DNA of 64,000 nt from Bacteroidales bacterium (GCA_003249955.1 QKHS01000004.1:34100-98099); one strand, 5' to 3'; positions 45,757-55,395 are shown, counted from the first letter of the stretch. Notes: a model not told the origin generated them from the sequence alone. Made by a program: numbers and translations.

Positions 45757-46947
45757 TTATTTTCCTTTGTAAAGCAATTCATCATACAATGCTTTCATAT
45801 CATTCACAAGCCTTGAATAATGAAATTTTTCTTTGACAAAATCCCAGCCCGATACGGCCATCTGATTACGCAGATTATCATTTTCTATGAGTTCAAGGAG
45901 TTTTGAACTATAATCTTCGAGATTGTCGTTTTCTGCCAGCAATGCAGTTTTTCCATTAATAACCACATCTTCAATTCCTCCGACATTTGTTGAAACTATA
46001 GGAGTGTTGGCAGCCTGAGATTCTATAAGTGATACCGGAGTTCCTTCATTGTAAGATGTAAGTGCAGTTATCTCGGAACCGGCAAAAACAATGTCAGCAT
46101 CCTGAATCCACGAAGTAAAAACAATATCCGCATTATCTACAGGAGCCTCGGGTAAAGAGCAGGTTAAACCCAGAGAATATGCAAGTTCTACCAATCCGTT
46201 TCTTAGCTGACCGTCACCGACAATCATAGCTTTTACTTTTTTTGTGGTTTTTTTCTTTACTTCGTTTATTGCTTTTATAAATAAAGGGTGGTTTTTAACT
46301 GCTACCAGTCTTCCAACTATAGAAATGACAATTTCGTCATCTTTTATATTGTATTTCTGCCGGAAGAAATCTCTTTTAGTCTGATAATTTTCCTGAAAAC
46401 GATCCAGATCGAATCCAAGCGGAATGACTCTGAACTTATTATCAGGGGCAATATTGTGAATGTTGCATAACTCCTGTTTTTGGATTTCACTTATTGCTAT
46501 TATTGCGGTACTTTTATTTGCAAGCTCCCTTTCTATCTTTTTGAAAATTGCGGTTGTATATTTATTAAAATAGGAGTGAAATATATGTCCGTGAAATGTA
46601 TGTACAATTACAGGGACATTAAGCTTTTCTGCAGCTTTTCTTCCCAGATAACCTGCTTTTGAGGCATGTGTGTGAACAATGTCAGGTTCGAATCTTTTTA
46701 TTATTTCTTTAATTTTACGATAAGCGACCAGATCATTATAACCGATATCGCGCATCATTTCAGGAATTGTAATAGCATGAATTCCCAGCTTTTTAATAAT
46801 ATAGTCAGAACATGCTTCATGGTCGTCATTCATCCCGCCTACCAACAATGTCTCGTAATCAGGAGCCATATATTTGCTTAGATATGCAACATTGTATGTA
46901 GGCCCTCCGAGATTAAACCTGTTTATTATTCTGAGTACTTTTGGCAT
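45757..46947 (-). CDS. Glycosyltransferase family 4
   Basis: A 396-residue GT-B enzyme. N-terminal acceptor domain starts MPKVLRIINRFNLGGPTYNVAYLSKYM (about 1-27) and contains HTHASKAGYLGRKAAEKLNVPVIVHTFHGHIFHSYF. The C-terminal donor domain has VISIVGRLVAVKNHPLFIKAI and the E-x7-E motif in SYNEGTPVSLIESQAANTPIVSTNVGGIEDVV. The likely role is adding a sugar to the undecaprenyl-linked repeat unit. It is downstream of asnB with 5 bp between. Confidence 0.9.
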   Translation of the reverse strand: MPKVLRIINRFNLGGPTYNVAYLSKYMAPDYETLLVGGMNDDHEACSDYIIKKLGIHAITIPEMMRDIGYNDLVAYRKIKEIIKRFEPDIVHTHASKAGYLGRKAAEKLNVPVIVHTFHGHIFHSYFNKYTTAIFKKIERELANKSTAIIAISEIQKQELCNIHNIAPDNKFRVIPLGFDLDRFQENYQTKRDFFRQKYNIKDDEIVISIVGRLVAVKNHPLFIKAINEVKKKTTKKVKAMIVGDGQLRNGLVELAYSLGLTCSLPEAPVDNADIVFTSWIQDADIVFAGSEITALTSYNEGTPVSLIESQAANTPIVSTNVGGIEDVVINGKTALLAENDNLEDYSSKLLELIENDNLRNQMAVSGWDFVKEKFHYSRLVNDMKALYDELLYKGK

Positions 46948-46952
46948 ATAAA

Positions 46953-48839
46953 TCAGTTAAAATATTTTTTCCACCAGTTCTGAAAAACAATCAGAGCCCA
47001 TATTTTGGCTGCAGCATCTCCGGGATTGGCAGAATGTATTCTTTTCTTTAAGTCTTTAATAATATTATAATTAAACAACGCTTGTTCTTTAATAAATTTT
47101 TCTGACAATAAATCATTATCAATCATTTGCCACAACTCATTTTTAAACCATTTAAGCAAAGGAACTTCAAAACCGTGTTTTGGCCTGTTTAACAATTCCT
47201 GTGGAATCATGCCGGCAAAACTGTCTTTTAAAATCCGCTTTCTTGTTGTGGCAGATATTTTATACGCAGCCGGCAACCCAAAGACATAGTCAACAACAGT
47301 ATGGTCGAGAAAAGGTGTCCTTACTTCCAGCGAATTTGCCATAGACATCAGATCTACCTTTGTCAGCATGTCTCCCTGTAAAACCATATGCATATCTGTG
47401 TAAAGGACTTCATTTAAATCTGTATAGTTGCTTTTGTCCGATAAATAATATTGCCTTATATGTTCAAGTGATTGAATGTCAGGCTGTTTTAATAAAAGAT
47501 TTTTTGTGTATTCTTTACTGCCGATACTTGCCCAAAACCAGTATCTTTCTTCAGAACTTAGTTTATAACCATTTGCGAATCTGTTAAGCTGACGGGCCAG
47601 ATTTGCAGACTTCGAATTTCTTGATTGTGGTAAGGCTTTCCAAAGCGGATTCATTGCTGCTGCCAGTTTTTCCTTTATTCCGGCATATTTTGCATTAAAA
47701 TGGGCAGAGTGCTTGTTGTAACCTGCAAACATTTCGTCAGCTCCGTCTCCGCTTAAAGCTACGGTTACTTTTTTTCGTGTAAGCTGACTGAGAATATTCA
47801 CAGCCAAAGCGGATGAATCGGCAAATGGTTCGTCGAAATAATCAATAGCAGAATTTAAATTTTGCAGCAAGTCGTCATTGGAGATTTTAAAGACCGTATG
47901 GTTCGTGTTGTATTTCTTTGCTACTATTTCTGCATAGCTGGTTTCATCAAAATACTCATCGTCCTTAAAGCCTATGGAAAAGGTATTAAGATGTGATGTG
48001 TGACCCGCTGCAAGTGCTGTGACAATTGTAGAATCTATCCCTCCGCTCAGAAAACATCCCAGCGGCACATCTGCAATAAGTCTGCGTTTTACCGAATCAT
48101 CCAGAAGGTTTCTGAGTTTTTGCTTTGCTGTTTCGTAATCGTCAGCCTTATGGTCAGGGTTATATGACGGAATTTGGTAGTAACGATGTATGGAAACGTC
48201 CTGAGGACTTACTTCAAGATAAGTTCCGGGTTCCAGTTTGCGTACATTTTGAATTATGCTGCAATTGGACGGTAAATAATTTAATTGGAAATAAGTGTGT
48301 ACCGATTCATGATTAAGAATCTTTGGAATGCCAAATGAAAAAATGGCTTTCATTTCAGAGGCAAATATCAGTTTTTCTTTATCCTGATAATAAATCAAAG
48401 GATTTATGCCCATTCTGTCGCGAACCAATAAACATTTATTCTCTGCTGAGTTGTAAAATGCAAAAGCAAAGCAGCCGTTTATTTTTTCAATGGCATCTGC
48501 TCCGTATTTTATCAGCAGATAAAGCAGAACCTCAGTGTCGGATTCAGATGTGAATTTTACCCCGTCATTTACCAATTCCTGCCTGAAATCATTATGATTG
48601 TAAAATTCTCCGTTAAACACCAGAGCGTAGTTTCCGCTATTGTCAATGAAAGGCTGCGAACCTGCAGGACTTGTATCTATTATCGACAGCCTTGTGTGCC
48701 CGAAACCGGTATTTTTGTTTATAAAAATACCGTTGTTATCAGGTCCGCGCGATTTTAATGATTTTATCGCAAGATCAAGTTTGTCTCTGTATTTTTCTGC
48801 ATGTTCGTTAAAACAATAAATCCCGGTTATCCCGCACAT
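46953..48839 (-). CDS. asnB: Asparagine synthase (glutamine-hydrolysing) family amidotransferase
   Basis: A 628-residue protein with an N-terminal class II glutaminase domain (nucleophile Cys2 in MCGITGIYCF, then SRGPDNNG and GFGHTRLSIID) and a C-terminal AsnB synthetase domain with the ATP loop LSGGIDSTIVTALA and VALSGDGADEMFAGYNKH. Both halves look active. In this polysaccharide context it more likely amidates a sugar carboxylate or aminates an exopolysaccharide precursor than makes free asparagine; this is inference from the position beside a glycosyltransferase. Confidence 0.9.
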   Translation of the reverse strand: MCGITGIYCFNEHAEKYRDKLDLAIKSLKSRGPDNNGIFINKNTGFGHTRLSIIDTSPAGSQPFIDNSGNYALVFNGEFYNHNDFRQELVNDGVKFTSESDTEVLLYLLIKYGADAIEKINGCFAFAFYNSAENKCLLVRDRMGINPLIYYQDKEKLIFASEMKAIFSFGIPKILNHESVHTYFQLNYLPSNCSIIQNVRKLEPGTYLEVSPQDVSIHRYYQIPSYNPDHKADDYETAKQKLRNLLDDSVKRRLIADVPLGCFLSGGIDSTIVTALAAGHTSHLNTFSIGFKDDEYFDETSYAEIVAKKYNTNHTVFKISNDDLLQNLNSAIDYFDEPFADSSALAVNILSQLTRKKVTVALSGDGADEMFAGYNKHSAHFNAKYAGIKEKLAAAMNPLWKALPQSRNSKSANLARQLNRFANGYKLSSEERYWFWASIGSKEYTKNLLLKQPDIQSLEHIRQYYLSDKSNYTDLNEVLYTDMHMVLQGDMLTKVDLMSMANSLEVRTPFLDHTVVDYVFGLPAAYKISATTRKRILKDSFAGMIPQELLNRPKHGFEVPLLKWFKNELWQMIDNDLLSEKFIKEQALFNYNIIKDLKKRIHSANPGDAAAKIWALIVFQNWWKKYFN

Positions 48840-48859
48840 ATCTTCCGCTTTATGTTTGT

Positions 48860-50257
48860 TTAGTTATCAGACATAAACATGGGGTCCCACGGTGGCAACA
48901 TTATTGGTTTCTGATCCAGCAGTTTTAATGTTTTTTCGTCAAGATATTTTTTGTTTACAATTACTCTGAACATATATTCGTCGAACCATTCATCTGTAAA
49001 AGTCAGGTAGCCGTTGTGACCGTATGAAGCTCCCCAGGAATTCTCGAATTGCCATTTTACGGGATTATCTTCGTCGTCTGTGTCAACAGCCATAAGCAAC
49101 ATAGCATGAGATGATCCGCTGTCATAAGTTTTTATTCTTTCGGCCTTTGACATTCCGAATTCTGTTCCCAGCAGAGATTCAAAATCATAATTGTTTAAGT
49201 CCAGAGTACCGTCAGTTTTACTGAGTTGTTTACCAACATCACATGAAGAATACATTGCTTCGTTGTTTTTAATACTTGTAATTGCAAATGGTTTAATCTC
49301 AGACGACGGTAAGTTTAAATACTTCCAGTTGCGCCCTTCCAGGACATTTCTGTCATATTCAATTTCGTAAACCTTATAATATTCGCGGCTTGGATCGTTC
49401 ATAAGCATTACAAAATCATCAGCTTTGAATTCAGGAAACATTTCTGCGAAGAAACTTTGCGGAGTATATGTTTTATATTCTCCGATGCTGTCAGTTTTAT
49501 CAACAAACCTGTATTGGAATTCAACAGGAGGTTCTCCTAAAAACAATACCAGTAAACGATAGATCTCCGATATCATTTTTATTTTTTCTTCATTTATTTT
49601 TTTGTCCGAAGCTTTAAGTTTTTTCATTTCGCGCAAGGTTAAACCATATTCACGGAGTTTTCTTGACAGAATATTGTTTATCCAGCCAGTGTTTTCTGAA
49701 TGATATGTCTCCGGCATAACCGTCTTTGGAACTACTCCGTATTTTGTAGCAATATTTGCAAATGAATTCCAGACACCGCCGTCTCCGATAGGATTTTTAA
49801 ACAACCAGTCAACAGTCTGGTCGGACATTTCCTTGTCAGCATGAGTTAAAATTGCTTCGAGAAATAAATTTGATTTTTCAAGTAAATCATAAAAATACAG
49901 GTAATTTGTAGAAAATTCAAAGCCTGAAAGATTTTTTGATTTTATAACCATTGGACGCAAGGTATTTAAGCCTGTAAACATCCAGCATCTGCCGGAACTT
50001 TTTTGGTCGGTTATCCCTGTTACGCTTACTTTATACTTAAAATTATGATCTGCTTTGCCGGTTGCATCTCTGTTTACAGCAATTGACTTAATGTCATTGT
50101 TTGTCAGAGCATTACGTATTGCTTTGTCGTTTCCGGCTTTTGCTTTATATCCGTTACGGATTTCACCAAGTGTCTTTTCATCTAAGTTTCCGGTTTGGGC
50201 AAAACACAAACAGGAAATAATCACAAATGATAATAATAAAGATAATTTTTGTACCAT
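48860..50257 (-). CDS. Exported C1B peptidase (bleomycin hydrolase / PepC-like)
   Basis: A 465-residue cysteine peptidase with a signal peptide (MVQKLSLLLSFVIISCLCFAQ), unusual for a bleomycin-hydrolase type enzyme, which is cytoplasmic in most bacteria. Nucleophile Cys91 in QKSSGRCWMFTGLNTL, catalytic His in GSSHAMLLMAVD and Asn in WQFENSWGASYG. The C-terminal region does not carry a T9SS domain. It is co-directional with asnB (20 bp apart), and its promoter drives both. Confidence 0.88.
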   Translation of the reverse strand: MVQKLSLLLSFVIISCLCFAQTGNLDEKTLGEIRNGYKAKAGNDKAIRNALTNNDIKSIAVNRDATGKADHNFKYKVSVTGITDQKSSGRCWMFTGLNTLRPMVIKSKNLSGFEFSTNYLYFYDLLEKSNLFLEAILTHADKEMSDQTVDWLFKNPIGDGGVWNSFANIATKYGVVPKTVMPETYHSENTGWINNILSRKLREYGLTLREMKKLKASDKKINEEKIKMISEIYRLLVLFLGEPPVEFQYRFVDKTDSIGEYKTYTPQSFFAEMFPEFKADDFVMLMNDPSREYYKVYEIEYDRNVLEGRNWKYLNLPSSEIKPFAITSIKNNEAMYSSCDVGKQLSKTDGTLDLNNYDFESLLGTEFGMSKAERIKTYDSGSSHAMLLMAVDTDDEDNPVKWQFENSWGASYGHNGYLTFTDEWFDEYMFRVIVNKKYLDEKTLKLLDQKPIMLPPWDPMFMSDN

Positions 50258-50275
50258 AAATTAAATATTTTTTTA

Positions 50276-50283
50276 CAAAAGTA
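50276..50283 (-). promoter_or_regulatory. Promoter -7 element of the peptidase-asnB-glycosyltransferase operon
   Basis: Reads TACTTTTG on the minus strand, 18 nt before the peptidase start. Confidence 0.6.
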
Positions 50284-50359
50284 TGAAAAACATTTATGAA
50301 AACAGATTTGTTTTCAATTTATTCTTTTGTTTAATAACAGATGAGTTTCTTTTCTAAAC

Positions 50360-50956
50360 GCCACTAAGGCACTAAGACACAAAGTTTATTTTTCTTCCTT
50401 TATCGCCACTATGTTTTCTTTCTCTTGCCACTAAGACACTAAAGGCTAATCCCTTTTTTTGTGCTTTCGTGGCTATTAAATTTTACTTCTGTTACTGCTC
50501 TCTGTTTATTTGCCACCAAGACACTAAAACACTAAAGGTTAATTCCTCTTTTTCGTGCTTTCGTGCTTTCGTGGCTAATTAATTCTATTTTTAACTGTTG
50601 CCTTCGGCTACGCTCAGTCAACGGGCTACGCTCAGTCAACGAATATTCATGTGAATAAACGACTTGTATTTAGCCTTGCCGAAGTTAGCATAAGGCTCTG
50701 TAATTTATTATTTGTATTTCCTTTTTTCGTGCCTTTGTGCTTTCGTGACTAATTAAGTTTTACATTGTATCTAAGACTAAATTTTTTTATTGCCACCAAA
50801 ACACTAAGACACTAAAGGGAGTATTCCTTTTTTGTGCTTTCGTGCTTTTGTTGCTCTTTTTTTTAATATTATGCTATTCATTTTTTGTTGCCACCAACGG
50901 CTTTAGTCCTCAGCGAAGCTAAAACACTAAAGGAGTTTTCTTTTTTCGAACTTTCA
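50360..50956. repeat. Array of GCCAC...GTGGC hairpin units
   Basis: About 600 bp without a gene, filling the 830-bp gap before the MFS gene. Phrases such as GCCACTAAGACACTAAAG are followed by TTTTTGTGCTTTCGTGGC, so each unit can fold with the GCCAC/GTGGC ends paired. Clear units: 50427-50473, 50512-50574, 50792-50854; partial ones at 50360, 50405, 50726 and 50890. The array is interrupted by an exact 18-bp tandem duplication GGCTACGCTCAGTCAACG (50606-50623, 50624-50641) and an AGCCTT/AAGGCT hairpin near 50672-50695. Confidence 0.8.
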
Positions 50957-51066
50957 GGTGTTGTAGGCATGTTTTACCATTCGCGCATCTGTGGCAATAA
51001 TTTCATGATTTAGTAAATTTGTGATTAAGTGCCAATTTCTTATTTTTTCATTTCTTCAAAACATTC

Positions 51067-51074
51067 TATATTTG
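51067..51074 (+). promoter_or_regulatory. Promoter -7 element for the MFS gene at 51 kb
   Basis: TATATTTG, exact TAnnTTTG match. It lies inside the longest ORF, so translation must start at the ATG 12 nt further on. Confidence 0.65.
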
Positions 51075-51085
51075 CAACTTCAAAA

Positions 51086-52273
51086 ATGCAGACTTTTAAA
51101 AGAAATATAATTGCCCTCTACCTCATAAAAATTGCAAAATGGTTTATGCTTTATATGCCTGTGATTGTACTTTTTTATCAGGATAACGGACTGGATCTGA
51201 GAGATGTACTTACATTACAGGCAATATATTCGGTTGCGGTAATTGTGCTGGAAATACCCAGCGGTTATCTGGCCGACGTATGGGGAAGAAAAAACACGAT
51301 TATTCTTGGGGCGGTATTGGGAACTGCCGGTTTTGCCGTTTATAGTTTTACTTACGGTTTTTATGGATTTCTTATTGCGGAGTTAACTCTAGGAACTGCT
51401 CAGAGTTTTATAAGCGGGAGTGATTCGGCATTGCTTTATGACAGTCTTAAACTTGAAGGAAGGGAAAGCGAGTATGTAAAGTATGAAGGCCGGGTTCTGG
51501 CCACCGGGAATTTTGCCGAGACACTGGCAGCCATAGCCGGAGGCTTTTTAGCCGAAATAAGTCTGAGAACTCCTTTTTACTGGCAGACTGCTATTGCCTT
51601 TGTAGCTGTTCCCGCAGCATTATTTTTGTCTGAACCTAAGTTCGATACTGTAAAGATTAAAGCAGGCTTTAAACATATTCTTTCCGTAGTGAAATTTTCA
51701 TTATTCGGGTCGAAAAACCTTTCACTCAATATTCTTTTTTCTGCTGTTATTGGTTGTGCAACGCTTACTATGGCCTGGTTTCTTCAGGCTTATCTTGCCG
51801 ATATTCAGGGATTTAGCGAATATCAGATAGGTATTGCATGGTCGGTAGTGAATGTGACAGTGGGAATTGCCACTATTTTTGCTTATAAAATAGAAAGTTT
51901 CCTTGGCAGCAAGACAACTTTGCTTATGATTTTAATTGTTATCAGCGGGTCTTATGTCTTGATGGGATTGACTGAAATGACTATAATTTTTGTGGTAATC
52001 TGGCTTTTTTATTTTGTCAGAGGAATTGCAACCCCGGTTTTAAAAGATTATATAAACCGGTTATGTGAACCCGGAATAAGAGCGACAGTGTTGTCTGTTC
52101 GTAATTTTGTAATACGTATTCTTTTCTCAGCTTTCGGGCCTTTTATGGGTTGGTTTGCTGATTTGTATTCAATTAAATATGCATTTTTACTTTCTGGATC
52201 TATAATTTTTTTCGGAGGATTTATTGTGTTTTTATTTTATCTGCCTTTTATTAATAAAAAGCAGATAACTTAA
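51086..52273 (+). CDS. MFS transporter
   Basis: I choose the ATG at 51086 (MQTFKRNIIALYLIKIAKWF), since the -7 element at 51067 lies within the 19 extra upstream codons of the longer frame. About 395 residues and 12 membrane helices. The A-motif-like loop is GYLADVWGRKNTIILGAVLGT, an MFS signature; the helix 4-5 region has ETLAAIAGGFLAEISLRTPF. It looks like a drug/small molecule exporter or sugar-efflux type of the large Bacteroidota MFS group; substrate unknown. Confidence 0.85.
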   Translation: MQTFKRNIIALYLIKIAKWFMLYMPVIVLFYQDNGLDLRDVLTLQAIYSVAVIVLEIPSGYLADVWGRKNTIILGAVLGTAGFAVYSFTYGFYGFLIAELTLGTAQSFISGSDSALLYDSLKLEGRESEYVKYEGRVLATGNFAETLAAIAGGFLAEISLRTPFYWQTAIAFVAVPAALFLSEPKFDTVKIKAGFKHILSVVKFSLFGSKNLSLNILFSAVIGCATLTMAWFLQAYLADIQGFSEYQIGIAWSVVNVTVGIATIFAYKIESFLGSKTTLLMILIVISGSYVLMGLTEMTIIFVVIWLFYFVRGIATPVLKDYINRLCEPGIRATVLSVRNFVIRILFSAFGPFMGWFADLYSIKYAFLLSGSIIFFGGFIVFLFYLPFINKKQIT

Positions 52274-52411
52274 GTGCAAGATTTTCAGATTGTTAAAGCT
52301 GTAATTGTAATTTAACGTGCAGATTATATATGTTAAATAAAACATTATTTCAAAAAGCTTTATTATTAAAGTAAAAATTAGCATCTTTGTAAAACTGTAG
52401 ATAATTGTCTA

Positions 52412-54157
52412 ATGTCAAAACTTAAACATCGGATCATATCGCGCGAAGAACTTCAAAAAGTGCTGAAAGTCAAGGGCTTCATCGGTAGGATTTTGTCATC
52501 GGCGGGCATGAAATTAATGAAGCTGGATAAGCTGAATAAATTTTATGATGAGACTTATGATAAGGATGGCTTGGTTTTTATTGAAAATTGTATAAGAAAA
52601 AAAAATAATACTTTTTCTGTTCCTGATCAGGATTTGAATAATATTCCGGAATCGGGACCTGTAGTAATATTGTTTAACCATCCTTACGGTGGTTTGGATG
52701 CTTTAGTCATAATTAAAGCCGTTCTAAGCAAACGTCCGGATACAAAATTTATAGCCAATTTTCTTTTAAGCAGGGTTGAGCCAGTTGCAGAATATTTGTT
52801 ACCGGTAAATCCTTTCGAGACACACAGGAATGTTTATTCAAGCATTTCCGGGCTAAAGGAAATGTATAAACTTATAGAAGAAGGCAAGTCTGTGTGCATA
52901 CTTCCTGCAGGAGAAGTATCAACCAGATACGGAAAATCAAAAAAGGTTGAAGATCGGGAATGGCAGCCTAATATTATGAAGTTTATTCAAAATACCAATG
53001 CTCCTGTGGTTTCAGCATTTGTATCCGGTACTAACAGTAATTTGTTCCATTTTCTCGGGAAAATACATCCCTTACTAAGAACTGTCCGTATTCCGGGAGA
53101 ATTATTGAATAAAAAAAATCTGAATATTATTATAAGGTATAGTCCGGCTATGCCATCAAAAATTATTAAGAATATAACAGATAAAAAAGTGTTGGGTGAA
53201 GTACTGCGGGCAAGAACATATTGCCTTGATACTGCTTTGGACAATAGTCACGATTCGGTAAGAAAGCCGGAATACAAGCAAATTATAACTCCGGTAGATA
53301 CAGAATTGCTGAAAGAAGAAATCGAGAAAATCAAACCAACCGATTTACTTTTTTCTACAGATAATTATCAATGCTTCTTTTCAGTACACAGCGATATACC
53401 GAATATTTTCAAAGAACTTTCCAGATTGCGGGAGATTACATTTCGTGAGGTAGGAGAGGGAACCGGTAACGAAAAAGATACAGATAAATTTGATTCTTAT
53501 TATCACCATTTGTTTATCTGGGACGAGTCTGCTTCAACTATTGTAGGAGCTTATCGTATAGGTATGGGTAAAGAAATAATTACCGAAAAAGGTAAAGAAG
53601 GATTTTACATAAATACCCTTTTTAAATTTAAGGATGAGTTTAAAAGCCATCTGGAAAAATCTATGGAAATGGGACGCTCTTTTATCGTTCCCGACTATCA
53701 GAGAAAGCCACTGCCCTTGTTCCTTTTATGGAAAGGAATATATTTTGTTACTCAAAAATATCCCGAATATAAATATCTGATCGGACCTGCCAGTATTTCC
53801 AGTATGTACTCTAATAATGCCAGAATTCTTATGATAGAGTATCTTAAAAGGTATCATAACTGGCCGGAGTTGCAGGATATGGTAGATCACAGGATAGGCT
53901 TTGACTATTGTACAGATCATCACCACGAAATATTACTTAAAACTTTCGGAGACGATTTGTCTTTGATGGACAGACTTATCAGAGATATTGATATCAATCA
54001 TTTCGGAATACCTGTGCTTATAAAGAAATATCTTTCTCTTGGCGGCCGCATACTGGATTTTAACGTGGACCCCGATTTTAACTATGCAATTGACGGATTT
54101 GTCGTTCTCGATATTGCAGTAGTTTCCGAAGAAGTTATAAAGTCATACAACAAATAA
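52412..54157 (+). CDS. Fused lysophospholipid acyltransferase / GNAT N-acyltransferase (OlsF-like)
   Basis: A 581-residue two-domain protein. N-terminal PlsC-like domain (about 60-270) has NHPYGGLDAL (His90...Asp96), as in the hemolysin-type acyltransferases, and PAGEVSTRYG. The C-terminal GNAT-type domain (about 310-580) has FREVGEGTGN, DSYYHHLFIWDESASTIVGAYRIGMG, EMGRSFIVPDYQRKPLPLFLLWKG and YLIGPASISSMYSN, the pattern of OlsB-type ornithine N-acyltransferases. The domain order PlsC-then-OlsB matches OlsF, the bifunctional ornithine-lipid synthase described for Serratia and Flavobacterium. Synthesis of a phosphate-free aminolipid is inferred. The aminotransferase gene starts 4 nt after its stop. 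Confidence 0.85.
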   Translation: MSKLKHRIISREELQKVLKVKGFIGRILSSAGMKLMKLDKLNKFYDETYDKDGLVFIENCIRKKNNTFSVPDQDLNNIPESGPVVILFNHPYGGLDALVIIKAVLSKRPDTKFIANFLLSRVEPVAEYLLPVNPFETHRNVYSSISGLKEMYKLIEEGKSVCILPAGEVSTRYGKSKKVEDREWQPNIMKFIQNTNAPVVSAFVSGTNSNLFHFLGKIHPLLRTVRIPGELLNKKNLNIIIRYSPAMPSKIIKNITDKKVLGEVLRARTYCLDTALDNSHDSVRKPEYKQIITPVDTELLKEEIEKIKPTDLLFSTDNYQCFFSVHSDIPNIFKELSRLREITFREVGEGTGNEKDTDKFDSYYHHLFIWDESASTIVGAYRIGMGKEIITEKGKEGFYINTLFKFKDEFKSHLEKSMEMGRSFIVPDYQRKPLPLFLLWKGIYFVTQKYPEYKYLIGPASISSMYSNNARILMIEYLKRYHNWPELQDMVDHRIGFDYCTDHHHEILLKTFGDDLSLMDRLIRDIDINHFGIPVLIKKYLSLGGRILDFNVDPDFNYAIDGFVVLDIAVVSEEVIKSYNK

Positions 54158-54161
54158 TCTT

Positions 54162-55307
54162 ATGTCCCCGAATTCCGATATTGAAATAAAAGGTTCACTA
54201 ATCAGTTATTTCAGTAATCTTGTTAAGAAAAACGGCGGAGTTAATCTTGCCCAGGGAATTCCCGGATTTCAACCTCCTCAGGAACTTATAAAATCTCTTT
54301 CCGATGCAGGTTCCGGTAATTATCATCAATATGCTCCAGGTACGGGCAACAAGGAATTAATATCTTTTCTTGAGAATCAATATGAAATTAACAAGTCTGA
54401 TTCGGAGGTTCTTGTTACCAACGGGGCAACAGAGGCTATATCTTTAATTTATGCATATCTGATGTCCGTAACAGAATCAGATTCTTTTAATGTTGCAGCA
54501 TTTTCTCCGGCTTATGAATCATATATTCACCTGCCGCGAATATACGGACACGGTTTCTTTACTTATAAGGTTGATGACAACAGCTATTTTGACAGTAAAG
54601 AATTTGAAAGTTTCTTTGTCTTAAATAAAATTAAACTGCTTTTTGTTGCAAGTCCCGGTAATCCGTATGGAAAGACATTAAGTAAGCAAAATCTTGATTT
54701 TCTGGTAAAAACAGCGGAAAAATACAATGCTTATGTCGTTTTGGATGCCGTTTATAACGAACTTTTTTTTGGAGAACACAAACCATATTATCCTATAGAT
54801 AATTTATCGCCAAATGTTTTTTATGTAAACAGTTTCTCGAAAAAGTTTTCTATCACAGGCTGGCGTATAGGATATTTTATAATGCACAGAAGTCATTACG
54901 AAAAAATGTGTTACACACATGATTATATTGGTTTGTGTGCACCGGCACCTTTGCAGCATGCGCTTGCCGGCTATCTGAAAAAAGGCACATTCACAAAATA
55001 TATTGATGAGATAAGGAGTATAATAAAGACAAATTATTTTAATACAGTTGAACTACTGTCAAAACATGGTTTTTACTGCCCCGAAACTGACGGAGGCTAT
55101 TTTGTGTGGTGTAAAATGCCAGATGGTTTTAATAACAGCCTTAAATTCGGGCTGGAACTTTATGATAAAACCAGAACCGCTGTTATTCCGGGGCAACATT
55201 TTGGCTCCGAATGGAATAATTATATAAGAATAAATATTGCAAGGCAAAGCGACGAGCTGGAAACAGGCATCAGAAGTATTATTGATTTTGTTAAAGAGCA
55301 CAAATAG
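54162..55307 (+). CDS. Class I/II PLP-dependent aminotransferase
   Basis: A 381-residue fold-type I aminotransferase of the aspartate/methionine aminotransferase group: NLAQGIPGFQPPQEL, YAPGTGNKELISFLE, VTNGATEAISLIYAYL, VLDAVYNELFF, PLP lysine Lys227 in NSFSKKFSITGWRIGYF, and the C-terminal RINIARQSDEL substrate arginine. It would convert an amino acid and a 2-oxo acid. Its tight coupling to the OlsF-like gene suggests a link to aminolipid head-group supply, which is speculative. Confidence 0.88.
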   Translation: MSPNSDIEIKGSLISYFSNLVKKNGGVNLAQGIPGFQPPQELIKSLSDAGSGNYHQYAPGTGNKELISFLENQYEINKSDSEVLVTNGATEAISLIYAYLMSVTESDSFNVAAFSPAYESYIHLPRIYGHGFFTYKVDDNSYFDSKEFESFFVLNKIKLLFVASPGNPYGKTLSKQNLDFLVKTAEKYNAYVVLDAVYNELFFGEHKPYYPIDNLSPNVFYVNSFSKKFSITGWRIGYFIMHRSHYEKMCYTHDYIGLCAPAPLQHALAGYLKKGTFTKYIDEIRSIIKTNYFNTVELLSKHGFYCPETDGGYFVWCKMPDGFNNSLKFGLELYDKTRTAVIPGQHFGSEWNNYIRINIARQSDELETGIRSIIDFVKEHK

Positions 55308-55348
55308 TTTTTTACAGAAAACGGGATTAGAATTATTGCATTTTATTT

Positions 55349-55364
55349 AACATTGTGTAATGTT
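55349..55364 (+). promoter_or_regulatory. Palindrome upstream of the MerR/B12 regulator
   Basis: AACATT-GTGT-AATGTT is a perfect 6+6 palindrome about 32 bp before the regulator's start codon, a possible binding site for the regulator itself. Confidence 0.45.
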
Positions 55365-55395
55365 TTTGGTTTATTGTTAAACTGGAATTTACGTC

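Noticed and set aside
50360..50956. Integron attC-type cassette array
   Set aside because: Hairpins do not enclose cassette ORFs, and no tyrosine integrase is near.
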